From Spirochaetaceae bacterium (GTDB taxonomy: Bacteria; Spirochaetota; Spirochaetia; SZUA-6; DRHE01): a DNA stretch of 64,000 nt. Shown one piece after another: positions 9,152 to 17,179 of the stretch (positions are counted from its first letter, which is position 1; the number at the start of each line of letters is the position of its first letter). The translations under genes and the position numbers were made by a program. Below the pieces are notes generated by a model. That model did not search any database and was not told the origin of the DNA. It was given only the letters and a program-made list of their open reading frames with translations. Location: the NCBI GenBank assembly GCA_020353535.1, contig CP070696.1, positions 3,400,377 through 3,464,376 on the forward strand. Direction: 5' to 3'.

Positions 9152-10207
9152 CTAGCGCCAGGCCATCGGATACAGCAGTCCGCCGTCCTTCCACAAACGG
9201 TTGGGCCCGCGCGGGATGTTGATGCCAGCGGGTCCCAGGTGTCGATCGTAAACCTCGGCATAATTGCCGACCTGCTTGAGCACCTTGACCATGAAGTCTG
9301 CGGGCAGACCCAGGTTCTTGCCGGCCTCCCCCTCCACGCCCAACAGGCGCCGTATGGTCGGATCGTTTGAGCTGAGCATCTGGTCGACATTCTTCGAGTT
9401 GACACCGGATTCCTCGGCCTGCATCATACCCCAGCACACCCAGCGCACCACATCGTTCCACTGGTTGTCACCGTGAGCGGTCAGCGGTCCGAGGGGTTCT
9501 TTGGACATGGTCAGGTCCAGGATAACATGCTCATCCGGATTGGCCATGGCGGAACGAAGCGCCGCCAGCTGGGACTTATCGGAGGTCTCGGCATCGGCAC
9601 GGCCTTCTTCATAGGCGGTGTTGGTATCCTGGGTGCTTTCAAATAGAAGCGGAGTATAATCGATACCTCTGGAGCGGAAGGAATCCGCCAGGTTCATCTC
9701 CGTCGTCGTACCTGTGGTGGTGGCCACGGTGGCTCCCTCCATATCCTGGAAGCTCTTCCAGCCGGTCTCTTTACGCACCATCATTCCTTGACCGTCATAG
9801 AAGGTTACCACCGCCCAATCCAGCTCGTTGGCCGTATCCCGAGTCAGCGTCCAAGTTGTGTTCCGCAGAAGAACATCGATTTCCCCGGTCTGCAGCGCTG
9901 GCAGCCGTTCGGCCGCCGTCAGAGGGCGAAACTCGATCTTGGTGGCATCGCCAAAAACAGCAGCGGCGATTGCTTTGCCGAAATCCACGTCGAACCCTTC
10001 GAATTCGCCGCTCGGATTTATATAGCCGAAACCAGGCAGCTCGGCGTTACAGCCGACGATGACCTTGCCCCTGTCTTTGATCAACTGGAGCCGGCTCACC
10101 TTCTCGGCGGGCTGTTCTTTAGCCTCTTTCTCTGCCGGACCGCAAGCCCCGAGTATCAAGGCCAGAGCCACGGCAGCCAGAATAAACGCGTACCACTTGT
10201 TTCTCAA
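9152..10207 (-). CDS. aapJ: General amino-acid ABC transporter substrate-binding lipoprotein AapJ-like
   Basis: Periplasmic solute-binding protein of 351 residues, family 3, anchored as a lipoprotein: the signal helix is followed by the lipobox LGAC. Landmarks of the AapJ/BztA branch include the stretch LLRNTTWTLTRD, GTTTEMNLADSFR, and LGPLTAHGDNQWNDVVRW. It binds amino acids and delivers them to AapQM. The start is TTG at 10207: AAGGAGG stands seven bases before it, and the residues after it are a compact lipoprotein signal (LRNKWYAFILAAVALA). The upstream ATG in the same frame lies beyond the promoter and is rejected. Confidence 0.93.
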   Translation of the reverse strand: MRNKWYAFILAAVALALILGACGPAEKEAKEQPAEKVSRLQLIKDRGKVIVGCNAELPGFGYINPSGEFEGFDVDFGKAIAAAVFGDATKIEFRPLTAAERLPALQTGEIDVLLRNTTWTLTRDTANELDWAVVTFYDGQGMMVRKETGWKSFQDMEGATVATTTGTTTEMNLADSFRSRGIDYTPLLFESTQDTNTAYEEGRADAETSDKSQLAALRSAMANPDEHVILDLTMSKEPLGPLTAHGDNQWNDVVRWVCWGMMQAEESGVNSKNVDQMLSSNDPTIRRLLGVEGEAGKNLGLPADFMVKVLKQVGNYAEVYDRHLGPAGINIPRGPNRLWKDGGLLYPMAWR

Positions 10208-10238
10208 TGCAGTACCTCCTTGATGATGTGTGGTACAT

Positions 10239-10267
10239 AGCATAGGAGATGGCCGCCATCCGGTCAA
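10239..10267 (-). promoter_or_regulatory. Promoter of the aapJQMP operon with an operator-like palindrome
   Basis: Minus-strand TTGACC (10262-10267), spacer of 17 bases, TATGCT (10239-10244). The spacer contains a perfect 13-bp palindrome, GATGGC-C-GCCATC on the plus strand (10248-10260), placed where a repressor would block the polymerase. The regulator is not identified. Confidence 0.6.
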
Positions 10268-10298
10268 CATCAAAAATTCCAAGAAATTGCCCGCGATC

Positions 10299-10327
10299 TC
10301 GACAGATAACCGTCCTTTAACTACAAT
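10299..10327 (+). promoter_or_regulatory. Promoter of the M48 protease gene
   Basis: TCGACA (10299-10304), 17 bases, TACAAT (10322-10327). The expected start is near 10334, which leaves a leader of about five bases before the ATG at 10339 and no room for a Shine-Dalgarno sequence. Confidence 0.5.
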
Positions 10328-10338
10328 CGAACTGTAGT

Positions 10339-11808
10339 ATGAGTGTCTGGACGCGGCGCTGCCTGCCTGAAAAGCGCGGTAACATCCTGTTTTGCCTCAT
10401 CATCCTTCTCAGCAGCCTGCTGCTCGCCCAGTGCCAGACCGTTCCGGCCACCGGTGAAACCCGTCTGAGTATCATCTCGACCGTCGAGGAAATTCGAATC
10501 GGCCGGGAAGCGGACTCCCAGATTCGGACCACGATGGGGATTTACGATCACGAGGCGCTCCAGGATTATCTCGGGGTGCTGGGATTGAAGATGGCGAAAG
10601 TATCCGAACGCCCGGATCTGCCCTGGAGTTTCCGCGTTCTGGATGACGATGTGATCAACGCCTTCGCCGCGCCCGGAGGTTTCATCTATGTAACCAGAGG
10701 AATCCTGGCCCACTGCAACAGCGGTGCGGAACTGGCTGCAATCCTGGGCCATGAAATCGGGCACGTTACGGCCAAACATACGGTGATCAAACTCAGTCGC
10801 ATGCAGCTGGTCCAGTTCGCCTTGGAGGCATTGGAGCAGGCTTCACCCGTGGGCGAGGATCTCGGGGCCCTTGCCGGTGTCGGCCTGCAGCTGCTGTTCC
10901 TGAAATTCAGCCGGGAGGATGAGCTCGAGGCGGACGAGCTCGGAGTGCGCTACCTGATCCGCATCGGTGAAAATCCCCGCAGGCTGATCGAGGTGATGGA
11001 AATGTTGGAACGGGTCTCCCGCGCTCGTGGCGGGGGAGACATCCCTCAATGGCTTTCCACCCACCCCTCCCCGGGAGATCGCCGGGTAAATCTGGCGGCG
11101 ATCATCGAGCCCCTGGACGAATCTTCGTTCAATCCCGATGACCGGGAGAGCTATCTCCGGCGCCTGAACGGTCTGATGTACGGGAAAAATCCTCGGGAGG
11201 GATACGCGGAGGGTGGTCTCTTTGTCCATCCGGATTTGCGCTTTCAGGTACGTTTTCCTTCCGGGTGGGGGATCAGCAATCAGAAAACGGCGGTTTTTGG
11301 ATCCAGTCCAGACGGTAAAGCGGCCATGCGTATCAATCAGGCCGATACTGACGATCTCGAGAAGGCGGTGCGTGGCTTCTTCGCCCCGTCCGAAATCGCC
11401 TGGGAGGGTACCCGGAGCATCGACGTCAACGGTAACCCGGGAGAGATCGGGGAGTTCGTTCTGCGCACGGATCAGGGATTGTTCGAAGGCGAAGCCCTTT
11501 TCGTGATCTACCGCGGCAGGATCTACCAGATCGTCGGCTATGGCGGCAACGCTGGCTGGAGGGCTCAGCGAGCGGTGATCCACGAGTCCTTGCTCTCCTT
11601 CGCCGAACTAACCGATCCGAAAGCTCTATCCGTGCAGCCTTTGCGCTTGGAAATCCTGAGCCTGCGCCGCAGCACGTCCCTCCGGGAGTACTACGAACAG
11701 CGAGGAAGCCCGATCGGTCTGGAGGAACTCGCCCTGCTCAACCGCATTGATCCGAATAGAGAGATAGGTCAGGGGCAACCGATCAAGTGGGTGGCGGCCG
11801 GACAGTAG
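10339..11808 (+). CDS. M48-family zinc metalloprotease, lipoprotein (BepA/LoiP-like)
   Basis: A 489-residue envelope protease. A signal helix (residues 14-30) ends in the lipobox LLAQC with Cys32. The M48 zinc site is HEIGH at residues 138-142, with the third ligand in E-L-E-A-D at 195-199. The flanking APGGFIYVTRGIL and the S-x-x-P-S-P-G-D-R segment near residue 240 (WLSTHPSPGDRR) are typical of the YfgC/BepA group. The C-terminal 200 residues form a beta-rich domain of unknown role, beginning with a PSGW motif. Such proteins check or degrade outer-membrane proteins. It diverges from aapJ. Confidence 0.9.
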   Translation: MSVWTRRCLPEKRGNILFCLIILLSSLLLAQCQTVPATGETRLSIISTVEEIRIGREADSQIRTTMGIYDHEALQDYLGVLGLKMAKVSERPDLPWSFRVLDDDVINAFAAPGGFIYVTRGILAHCNSGAELAAILGHEIGHVTAKHTVIKLSRMQLVQFALEALEQASPVGEDLGALAGVGLQLLFLKFSREDELEADELGVRYLIRIGENPRRLIEVMEMLERVSRARGGGDIPQWLSTHPSPGDRRVNLAAIIEPLDESSFNPDDRESYLRRLNGLMYGKNPREGYAEGGLFVHPDLRFQVRFPSGWGISNQKTAVFGSSPDGKAAMRINQADTDDLEKAVRGFFAPSEIAWEGTRSIDVNGNPGEIGEFVLRTDQGLFEGEALFVIYRGRIYQIVGYGGNAGWRAQRAVIHESLLSFAELTDPKALSVQPLRLEILSLRRSTSLREYYEQRGSPIGLEELALLNRIDPNREIGQGQPIKWVAAGQ

Positions 11809-11919
11809 TGATATCTACCCGTCTGTCACAGAATTTCTCGGAAACCCGGATTGAGCGGACAGCCCTTGGATTCCTGACGCACAACTTGGTTTCCCGACGC
11901 AAACGTGGAGGAGATACAG

Positions 11920-12417
11920 ATGTCAGATCGCGATGCATCTCATAAAGCCTTGATCCAGGGATTGAAGCTGGGCTCCGGGATTCTTGAAGATTTCCTTGCC
12001 GGCATTCCCGAAGCCGCACTGCACCGCAAACGGCGAGAGGATTTTTGGAGCCTCTACGAGCATGTGGAACATCTGGCCATTACCCAGCTGATGCTCTACA
12101 AGCGGCTGGAGCGATTCGTCAAGGAGGAGCATCCCGAGTTCGTGCCCTACTTTCCCGACGAAAAAGAAGAGAAGAGGGAGAAGAAGATCAAACCGGTTGC
12201 CGAGATTCTCTCCAGCTACCGCCGCTGGCGGGACAAACAAGTTCAGCTGATCGAAAAAGCAGATAGTGCCCTCTGGGAAAAAACGGCAACTCATCCGGAG
12301 TACGAGCAGTACGGCTTCAAGATTCTGGTCCGCCACATCCTGCTCCACGACTCCTTTCATCTATACCGGATGGAGGAGCTGTGGCTGAGCCGGGATGAGT
12401 ATCTGACGGAGTTGTAA
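11920..12417 (+). CDS. DinB-like (four-helix bundle) protein
   Basis: A 165-residue all-helical protein of the DinB/YfiT superfamily. The expected metal-ligand His residues are visible: YEHVEHLA near residue 50 and HILLHDSFHLYRMEEL in the last helix. Members are metal-dependent, thiol-associated transferases or enzymes of unknown substrate. A basic, Lys/Glu-rich linker lies in the middle (residues 82-95). The ATG at 11920 is preceded by GGAGGAG; the GTG at 11905 overlaps that ribosome binding site and is rejected. It begins a three-gene run (12422 and 13145 follow closely). Confidence 0.85.
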   Translation: MSDRDASHKALIQGLKLGSGILEDFLAGIPEAALHRKRREDFWSLYEHVEHLAITQLMLYKRLERFVKEEHPEFVPYFPDEKEEKREKKIKPVAEILSSYRRWRDKQVQLIEKADSALWEKTATHPEYEQYGFKILVRHILLHDSFHLYRMEELWLSRDEYLTEL

Positions 12418-12421
12418 TAGC

Positions 12422-13135
12422 GTGCACTTCCTTCATGTCCCTGCGATCTGGCGACGTTTCCCGCAGCTGGTACCCGGACTGCTCGTGGTCGAAGGAATCC
12501 ATCCCGACGCCGACAGCGGGGAGTTCATCGAAGCGTGGCACGACCGCGCTCGCAAACGCCTGGAAGATCAGTCGGAGGGGGAAATGCCGGAGGTAGCAGC
12601 CTGGCGGCGGGTATACTCCCAGATGGGCTTGAAACCGACCAAATACCGCTCGGCCTCTGAGGCACTGCTGCGGCGCTTCAAACGAGAAGGGGATCTGCCC
12701 AGGCTGCACCCCCTGGTGGATCTATGCAATGCCGTCTCACTGGCCTACGCCTTACCTGTGGCCGTGTTCGATCTGGATAAGGTCGCTCGCTTCATCGAAG
12801 TTCGCCCGGCCACCGGCGGCGAACAGTACCTTTCCTTTCAGGAGGAAATCGAACACCCCGAACCGGGGGAAATCATCTTCGCCGACGCTACGGACCACGC
12901 CCATGCGCGACGCTGGACATTCCGACAGAGCCGGCGTTCCGTTGTGGAATCCGGCACCACATGTGTCCTGATCGTCAGCGAGGGAGTGCACGAGCAGGCA
13001 GGCACGGATGTGGCCAACCTGTTGACTGAGTTAGGCACGGCGATCGGCTCCCTGTGGGTTGATCCGCAAAAGCGGGGAATCCTGAGCGCCCAAAATCCCA
13101 AACTCGACTTTAATCTTTCGGGAGATGATCGCTGA
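12422..13135 (+). CDS. Stand-alone B3/4-domain protein (PheRS-beta B3/B4-like)
   Basis: A 237-residue protein resembling the B3/B4 module of the phenylalanyl-tRNA synthetase beta chain (COG3382). Recognisable parts are the WRRVYSQMGLKPTKYRSASEALLRR segment in the first half and the LVDLCNAVSLAYALPVAVFDLD segment in the centre. Stand-alone proteins of this kind are proposed to edit mischarged tRNA or bind an amino-acid-like ligand; no activity can be assigned here. The GTG start lies 4 bases after the DinB stop, indicating translation coupling. Confidence 0.82.
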   Translation: MHFLHVPAIWRRFPQLVPGLLVVEGIHPDADSGEFIEAWHDRARKRLEDQSEGEMPEVAAWRRVYSQMGLKPTKYRSASEALLRRFKREGDLPRLHPLVDLCNAVSLAYALPVAVFDLDKVARFIEVRPATGGEQYLSFQEEIEHPEPGEIIFADATDHAHARRWTFRQSRRSVVESGTTCVLIVSEGVHEQAGTDVANLLTELGTAIGSLWVDPQKRGILSAQNPKLDFNLSGDDR

Positions 13136-13144
13136 AGGGTTCCC

Positions 13145-13972
13145 ATGGAGAGATCCAACAATGCCATGGACCAGCTGCAGCATCCCCTAGAGTTTGTTCA
13201 TAAGTTCAATCTCTACAAGCTCTCCGGGCTTCTGATCAAGGATGACGATCTATCCTCCATCGCCCGTGTCTATGGAGTATCCCTGGAAGAACTGACACGG
13301 GTGGAGGGGGGATTTCAGCGTCACATCGACAAGTTGGCTGGGGAGCTGTCTGCAGCCATACCACCTCCGACCAGATCACCCGCAGACCCGGAAGTATCGA
13401 TTCTGGCGATCGGGGATTCGATCACCAGCGATCGGGAGAGCTACCTGAAGATTCTCAACCGCTACTGGCAAAAGGATCCGAGCCGGAAGATGCTCGATTC
13501 GGCGGTTTCGGGGAATACAACGTCGGATCTGATCAAACGATTTCATTCCACGGTGCTGAATCAGGAATTCCAGTGGGCGGTGCTGTTCATCGGTACCAAC
13601 GACAGCCTGCAGCTGAACGACGAGATCGGGATCTCGGTCCTGAGCCTCGAAGAGTACAAACGAAACATTCGCTTTATTACTAATACCCTGCTTGATAGGG
13701 GCAAGAAGCTCATCCAGATCACCATCCCGCCGGTGGATAACGCGCGCCTTCAGGGTTTTTTCACAGACGGCAGGTTTCTCTATACGGAGGAGCATATTGC
13801 ACGGGTCAATGACTTTATCCGAGAATGGGCGAAGAAACAGGGATACCCTGTGGCTGACCTGGCCGCAGCGATCGCTGAGCAGGATGAAGATATGTTGGAG
13901 CCGGACGGGCTGCACCTCAACGGCCGGGCACAACGCCTGATCTGCGAACTGCTCCTCGATCTCATGCCCTGA
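13145..13972 (+). CDS. SGNH/GDSL hydrolase with a helix-turn-helix-like N-terminus
   Basis: A 275-residue esterase-type protein. The SGNH blocks are all present: Ser92 in GDSIT, Gly123-Asn124 in SGNTTSD, Asn152-Asp153 in GTNDS, and Asp254/His257 in DGLHLNG. There is no signal peptide. The first 75 residues are helical and contain a stretch (DDLSSIARVYGVSLEELTRV) resembling a helix-turn-helix or LysM-like repeat, which is unusual before an SGNH domain. It follows the B3/4 gene by 9 bases. The substrate is unknown. Confidence 0.85.
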   Translation: MERSNNAMDQLQHPLEFVHKFNLYKLSGLLIKDDDLSSIARVYGVSLEELTRVEGGFQRHIDKLAGELSAAIPPPTRSPADPEVSILAIGDSITSDRESYLKILNRYWQKDPSRKMLDSAVSGNTTSDLIKRFHSTVLNQEFQWAVLFIGTNDSLQLNDEIGISVLSLEEYKRNIRFITNTLLDRGKKLIQITIPPVDNARLQGFFTDGRFLYTEEHIARVNDFIREWAKKQGYPVADLAAAIAEQDEDMLEPDGLHLNGRAQRLICELLLDLMP

Positions 13973-14130
13973 CCGGCGCTGCTCCCGTCAGCTCGGACCG
14001 GCGATCTCCAGCGTAGCTATACAATCGCTTTATGTTCACCCACAGAGATGGAGAGATCACGAGCGGACAGAACGAATACAGCAGGATTACTTCGTGCACC
14101 CAGCAGCCATAAATTGATCGTCCAAGATGA

Positions 14131-14691
14131 TCACCTCCCGACCGAGTGGGCCTTGGCCAGATAGCTCCCGATCCTGAAGTATCGTCGGTTGACCGGCTCA
14201 TAGATGATCGGCTTCAGCGTTTCCATAGTCGGGGCACCGTTCTCCGGAAGCACGGATTCGTCGGCTTTGACGTCCAGGATCTCCCCGACAAACAGGGTAT
14301 GCAGCCCGATTTCGAGGGTGTGCAGGACTCTGCACTCCAGAACGAGGGGAAACTCCGCGATGTAGGGAGCGTCCACCAGCTCGCTGTCCACAGGTGTGAG
14401 GCCGGACTTCTCGAATTTATTTTCATTTCTTCCGGAGGCGATGCCGAAATAATCGGCCTCCCTGACCTGCTCTTCCGAGGGTATGTTGACGGTGAAAGCC
14501 CGGCGGCTCAGGATATTCCCGTAGCTGTAGGTAGCCTTGCGTAGCGATACCGACACGCAGGGAGGTTGAGAGCAGCAAATGCCGCCCCAGGCCACGGCCA
14601 TCACATTGGGCTTCTTTTCGCCGTCGTAGGAGCCCACGATCAAGACGGGTGCGGGAAAAACAGGGGTAGTAACACCGAGCGATTTTTTCAT
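14131..14691 (-). CDS. Flavin reductase-like FMN-binding protein
   Basis: A 186-residue protein of the flavin reductase-like split-barrel family. The start MKKSLGVTTPVFPAPVLIVGSYD and the following NVMAVAWGGICCSQPPCVSVSLR are typical of the subgroup resembling Desulfovibrio FMN-binding oxidoreductases, and FTVNIPSEEQV marks the FMN site. It probably binds FMN and transfers electrons from NAD(P)H to a protein or small acceptor. GGAGG lies nine bases before the ATG. It is the next gene after the aldo/keto reductase on the same strand, so a shared redox role is possible. Confidence 0.87.
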   Translation of the reverse strand: MKKSLGVTTPVFPAPVLIVGSYDGEKKPNVMAVAWGGICCSQPPCVSVSLRKATYSYGNILSRRAFTVNIPSEEQVREADYFGIASGRNENKFEKSGLTPVDSELVDAPYIAEFPLVLECRVLHTLEIGLHTLFVGEILDVKADESVLPENGAPTMETLKPIIYEPVNRRYFRIGSYLAKAHSVGR

Positions 14692-14743
14692 CTAACCGTT
14701 CCTCCGTACGTTCCGCGATGGATTTCCCCGATTTGTAATCGCT

Positions 14744-15889
14744 CTACCGGGGATAGGGACTACCCTCTGCCAGGACCCCGGTAATTTTGGGCATCCACTC
14801 GCTGATGAGGATGCTCTGGGGGCATTTTGGCTCGCACTCCCGGCATTGGGTGCAGGAGGCGGAGCGGGCTTTCTCTTTTATAAATCCGTATTGACGCCGT
14901 GCCAGATCCGGCCTGCCGTACATCAATCCCTCGTTGTAGAGATTCAGATTGTGGGGGATGTCCACACCATGTGGGCAGGGCATGCAGTACCCGCAGCGGG
15001 TACAGGGGATGGGGGCGAGCTTTTTGTACCGCCTGCGCACCTCCCGAATCAGCTGCTGTTCCTGCTGATCGAGTACACCGATGCCGGCGGATTCGGCACT
15101 TTCTATATTTTCCACCACCTGCTGGTAGGTGCTCATCCCGCTGAGCACGAGGCTCACCTCCGCTTGATTCCACACCCAGCGAAGGGCCCAGTCCGCGGCG
15201 CTTCGCTGTCGCCGAGCCCGGTCCCAGATCTTCTGGATCGGGGGAGCCGGATTCACCAGCCTTCCGCCCAGTATCGGCTCCATTACGATGACCGCCATGC
15301 CCTTTGCAGCTGCGTATTTCAATCCCCTGGCTCCCGCCTGGTTGCGCACGTCCATGTAGTTGTATTGGATCTGACAGAACGGCCAGTCCCAGGCATCGAC
15401 GATCTCCTTGAACAACTCGAAGTCGTCGTGGAAGGAAAAACCGAGCTGTCCGATCTTGCCCGCCTCGACGGCCCTCTGACCCCACTGGATCCCGCCGAAC
15501 TCTTTCGTTTTAGCCCAGTGGTCCCTGTTGAGGTTGTGAAGGAGGTAGAAGTCGATGTGCTCGCTCTTCAGCCTCTTAAGCTGTTCGTGGAACAGCCTGT
15601 CGAGATCAGCCGGATCGTTGACAAGCCAAGACGGCATCTTGGTAGCCAGCTTGATCCGGTCACGGCGGCCCCGCCCGAGCGCTCTGCCCAAAAATCTTTC
15701 GCTTTCACCATCGTGATAGGTATAGGCCGTATCGACGTAGTTTACCCCGTGCTCGATGGCATAGTGCAGCATCCGGGTGGCTTGCTTCTCGTCGATGTTC
15801 TTTGCCTCGCCTTTAACTGGCAACCTCATGGCGCCGAATCCGAGAATCGACACCTCCCAGTCGAGCCGACCGAATTTCCGATACTGCAT
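14744..15889 (-). CDS. Aldo/keto reductase with C-terminal ferredoxin domain
   Basis: A 381-residue protein: an aldo/keto reductase barrel (residues 1-280) with the catalytic Tyr in DTAYTYHDGES and the start GFGAMRLPV, followed by a [4Fe-4S] tail. The tail carries CTRCGYCMPCPHG near residue 297 and C-T-Q-C-R-E-C-x3-C-P near residue 347, i.e. two cluster motifs. This is the common YdbC-like ferredoxin-AKR form found in anaerobes, whose substrate is unknown. The ATG has no clear Shine-Dalgarno sequence and starts 12 bases after the truncated Uma2-like frame, with which it may share a transcript. Confidence 0.9.
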   Translation of the reverse strand: MQYRKFGRLDWEVSILGFGAMRLPVKGEAKNIDEKQATRMLHYAIEHGVNYVDTAYTYHDGESERFLGRALGRGRRDRIKLATKMPSWLVNDPADLDRLFHEQLKRLKSEHIDFYLLHNLNRDHWAKTKEFGGIQWGQRAVEAGKIGQLGFSFHDDFELFKEIVDAWDWPFCQIQYNYMDVRNQAGARGLKYAAAKGMAVIVMEPILGGRLVNPAPPIQKIWDRARRQRSAADWALRWVWNQAEVSLVLSGMSTYQQVVENIESAESAGIGVLDQQEQQLIREVRRRYKKLAPIPCTRCGYCMPCPHGVDIPHNLNLYNEGLMYGRPDLARRQYGFIKEKARSASCTQCRECEPKCPQSILISEWMPKITGVLAEGSPYPR

Positions 15890-15901
15890 TTTGTTTTGGA
15901 A

Positions 15902-16033
15902 TTACCAGACCTTGCCCAGGGCGGGGAACATGTAGTGTTCTCCGTCGATGATGTTGTGGTTCTTCCCGTCTTCGGCGAGCAATACGTAATCGTCGTAGGT
16001 GTGCTTGGTTTCTGAATTGACAACGACAGCCAT
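15902..16033 (-). pseudogene. Truncated Uma2-like (DUF820) N-terminal fragment
   Basis: A 43-residue frame whose sequence (HTYDDYVLLAEDG, then NIIDGEHYMFPAL) matches the opening of Uma2/DUF820 nuclease-fold proteins, usually about 180-200 residues. It stops just after the IIDGE motif, before the catalytic core, so it is either a remnant or a very small derivative. ATG at 16033; the frame runs into the AKR gene region. Confidence 0.55.
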
Positions 16034-16166
16034 TGATACCAGCTTACCTCTGAGCGGGCGTGCAGTCAACCGCCGCAGCCCGGGCATAATCGCCTGCGTA
16101 CGATGCGCTGCCCGCCACTGTTAGGCCGCGGCAGCTTGGGCCCACCCCCCCCCGGAGCCACGGGCT

Positions 16167-16195
16167 TTGACAAAATCCGCCGAAAAGGACAATAT
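16167..16195 (+). promoter_or_regulatory. Candidate promoter of mdh
   Basis: A perfect TTGACA -35 (16167-16172), a 17-base spacer and a weak CAATAT -10 (16190-16195), 32 bases before the mdh start. Confidence 0.4.
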
Positions 16196-16227
16196 CGGGA
16201 CAGCGAAAACCACAAGGAGTTCGACCA

Positions 16228-17154
16228 ATGGAGAAGAAAATCGCCGTGATCGGCGCGGGAAACGTGGGCGCCTCGGCGGCCCTGTACCTGGCCGAGGCAA
16301 ACATGGCCGATATCGTGCTTCTGGACGTGGTGGAGGGCATGCCCCAGGGAAAGGCTCTGGATCTCACAGAAGCGGGCCCGGTCCGCGGCTACAACAGCCG
16401 GCTAAGCGGCAGCAACGACTACAAAGATCTCGCGGGCTGCGATCTGGTGGTGGTCACCGCCGGAGTAGCCCGTACTCCGGGCATGACCCGAGAAGATCTG
16501 CTCAACAAGAACTCCGGCATCCTGGACAAGGTGGTGGAGGGGATCACGAGTAATGCTCCGGAGGCTATGATCCTGGTCGTTTCCAATCCCCTAGATATCA
16601 TGACCTACCACGCCTTGAAAAAATCGGGCCTGCCGAGCAGCCGCGTATTCGGCCAGGCGGGAGTGCTGGATTCGACCCGCTTCCGCAGCTTCGTAGCCAT
16701 GGAGCTGGGCGTGGCTCTGACCGATACCCAGGCCATGGTCATGGGGGGCCACGGGGATACCATGGTGCCCCTGCCCCGCTATACCACAGTCTCGGGTATT
16801 CCCATCTCCGAGCTGATGCCGGAGGAGCGCGTTCAGGCTCTGATCGAACGCACCCGCAAAGGGGGAGGAGAGATCGTGCAGCTTCTGAAAAGCGGCTCCG
16901 CCTACTACGCCCCAGCAGCCGCGACCGTGGAGATGATCAGGGCGGTGATCCTGGACGAGAAAAAGCTGCTCCCCGCCTCAGTGCTGCTTGAGGGACAGTA
17001 CGGGCTGAAGGATATTTGCATCGGCGTCCCGGTTGTTCTGGGTGCCGGGGGCGTGGAGAAAATTATCGAACTCGAGCTCTCCGGGGAGGAGCGGGCGGCG
17101 CTGCACACCTCCGCAGCCACCTACAAGGAGATCCTCGCCAGCATGGGCTACTAA
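16228..17154 (+). CDS. mdh: Malate dehydrogenase (LDH-like type)
   Basis: NAD-dependent malate dehydrogenase of 308 residues, oxidising malate to oxaloacetate. The Rossmann glycine motif is GAGNVG (residues 9-14). The specificity loop ARTPGMTRED carries Arg82 and Arg88, which mark malate rather than lactate as substrate. Arg151 (LDSTR) binds the carboxylate and His175 in GGHGD is the proton relay. It completes the TCA set encoded at 37.9-53.9 kb, though it lies 21 kb away on the other strand. AAGGAG precedes the ATG by 9 bases. Confidence 0.95.
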   Translation: MEKKIAVIGAGNVGASAALYLAEANMADIVLLDVVEGMPQGKALDLTEAGPVRGYNSRLSGSNDYKDLAGCDLVVVTAGVARTPGMTREDLLNKNSGILDKVVEGITSNAPEAMILVVSNPLDIMTYHALKKSGLPSSRVFGQAGVLDSTRFRSFVAMELGVALTDTQAMVMGGHGDTMVPLPRYTTVSGIPISELMPEERVQALIERTRKGGGEIVQLLKSGSAYYAPAAATVEMIRAVILDEKKLLPASVLLEGQYGLKDICIGVPVVLGAGGVEKIIELELSGEERAALHTSAATYKEILASMGY

Positions 17155-17179
17155 GCATCGGCTGCAAGGGAAAGGGTAT

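Noticed and set aside
14846..16015. 389-codon plus-strand frame over the aldo/keto reductase
   Set aside because: The minus strand holds the catalytic and ferredoxin motifs of the reductase; this frame is its shadow.
16143..16154. Run of cytosines before mdh as a phase-variable tract
   Set aside because: It lies outside any gene and outside the promoter core, and is interrupted by an A near its start; no contingency function is supported.
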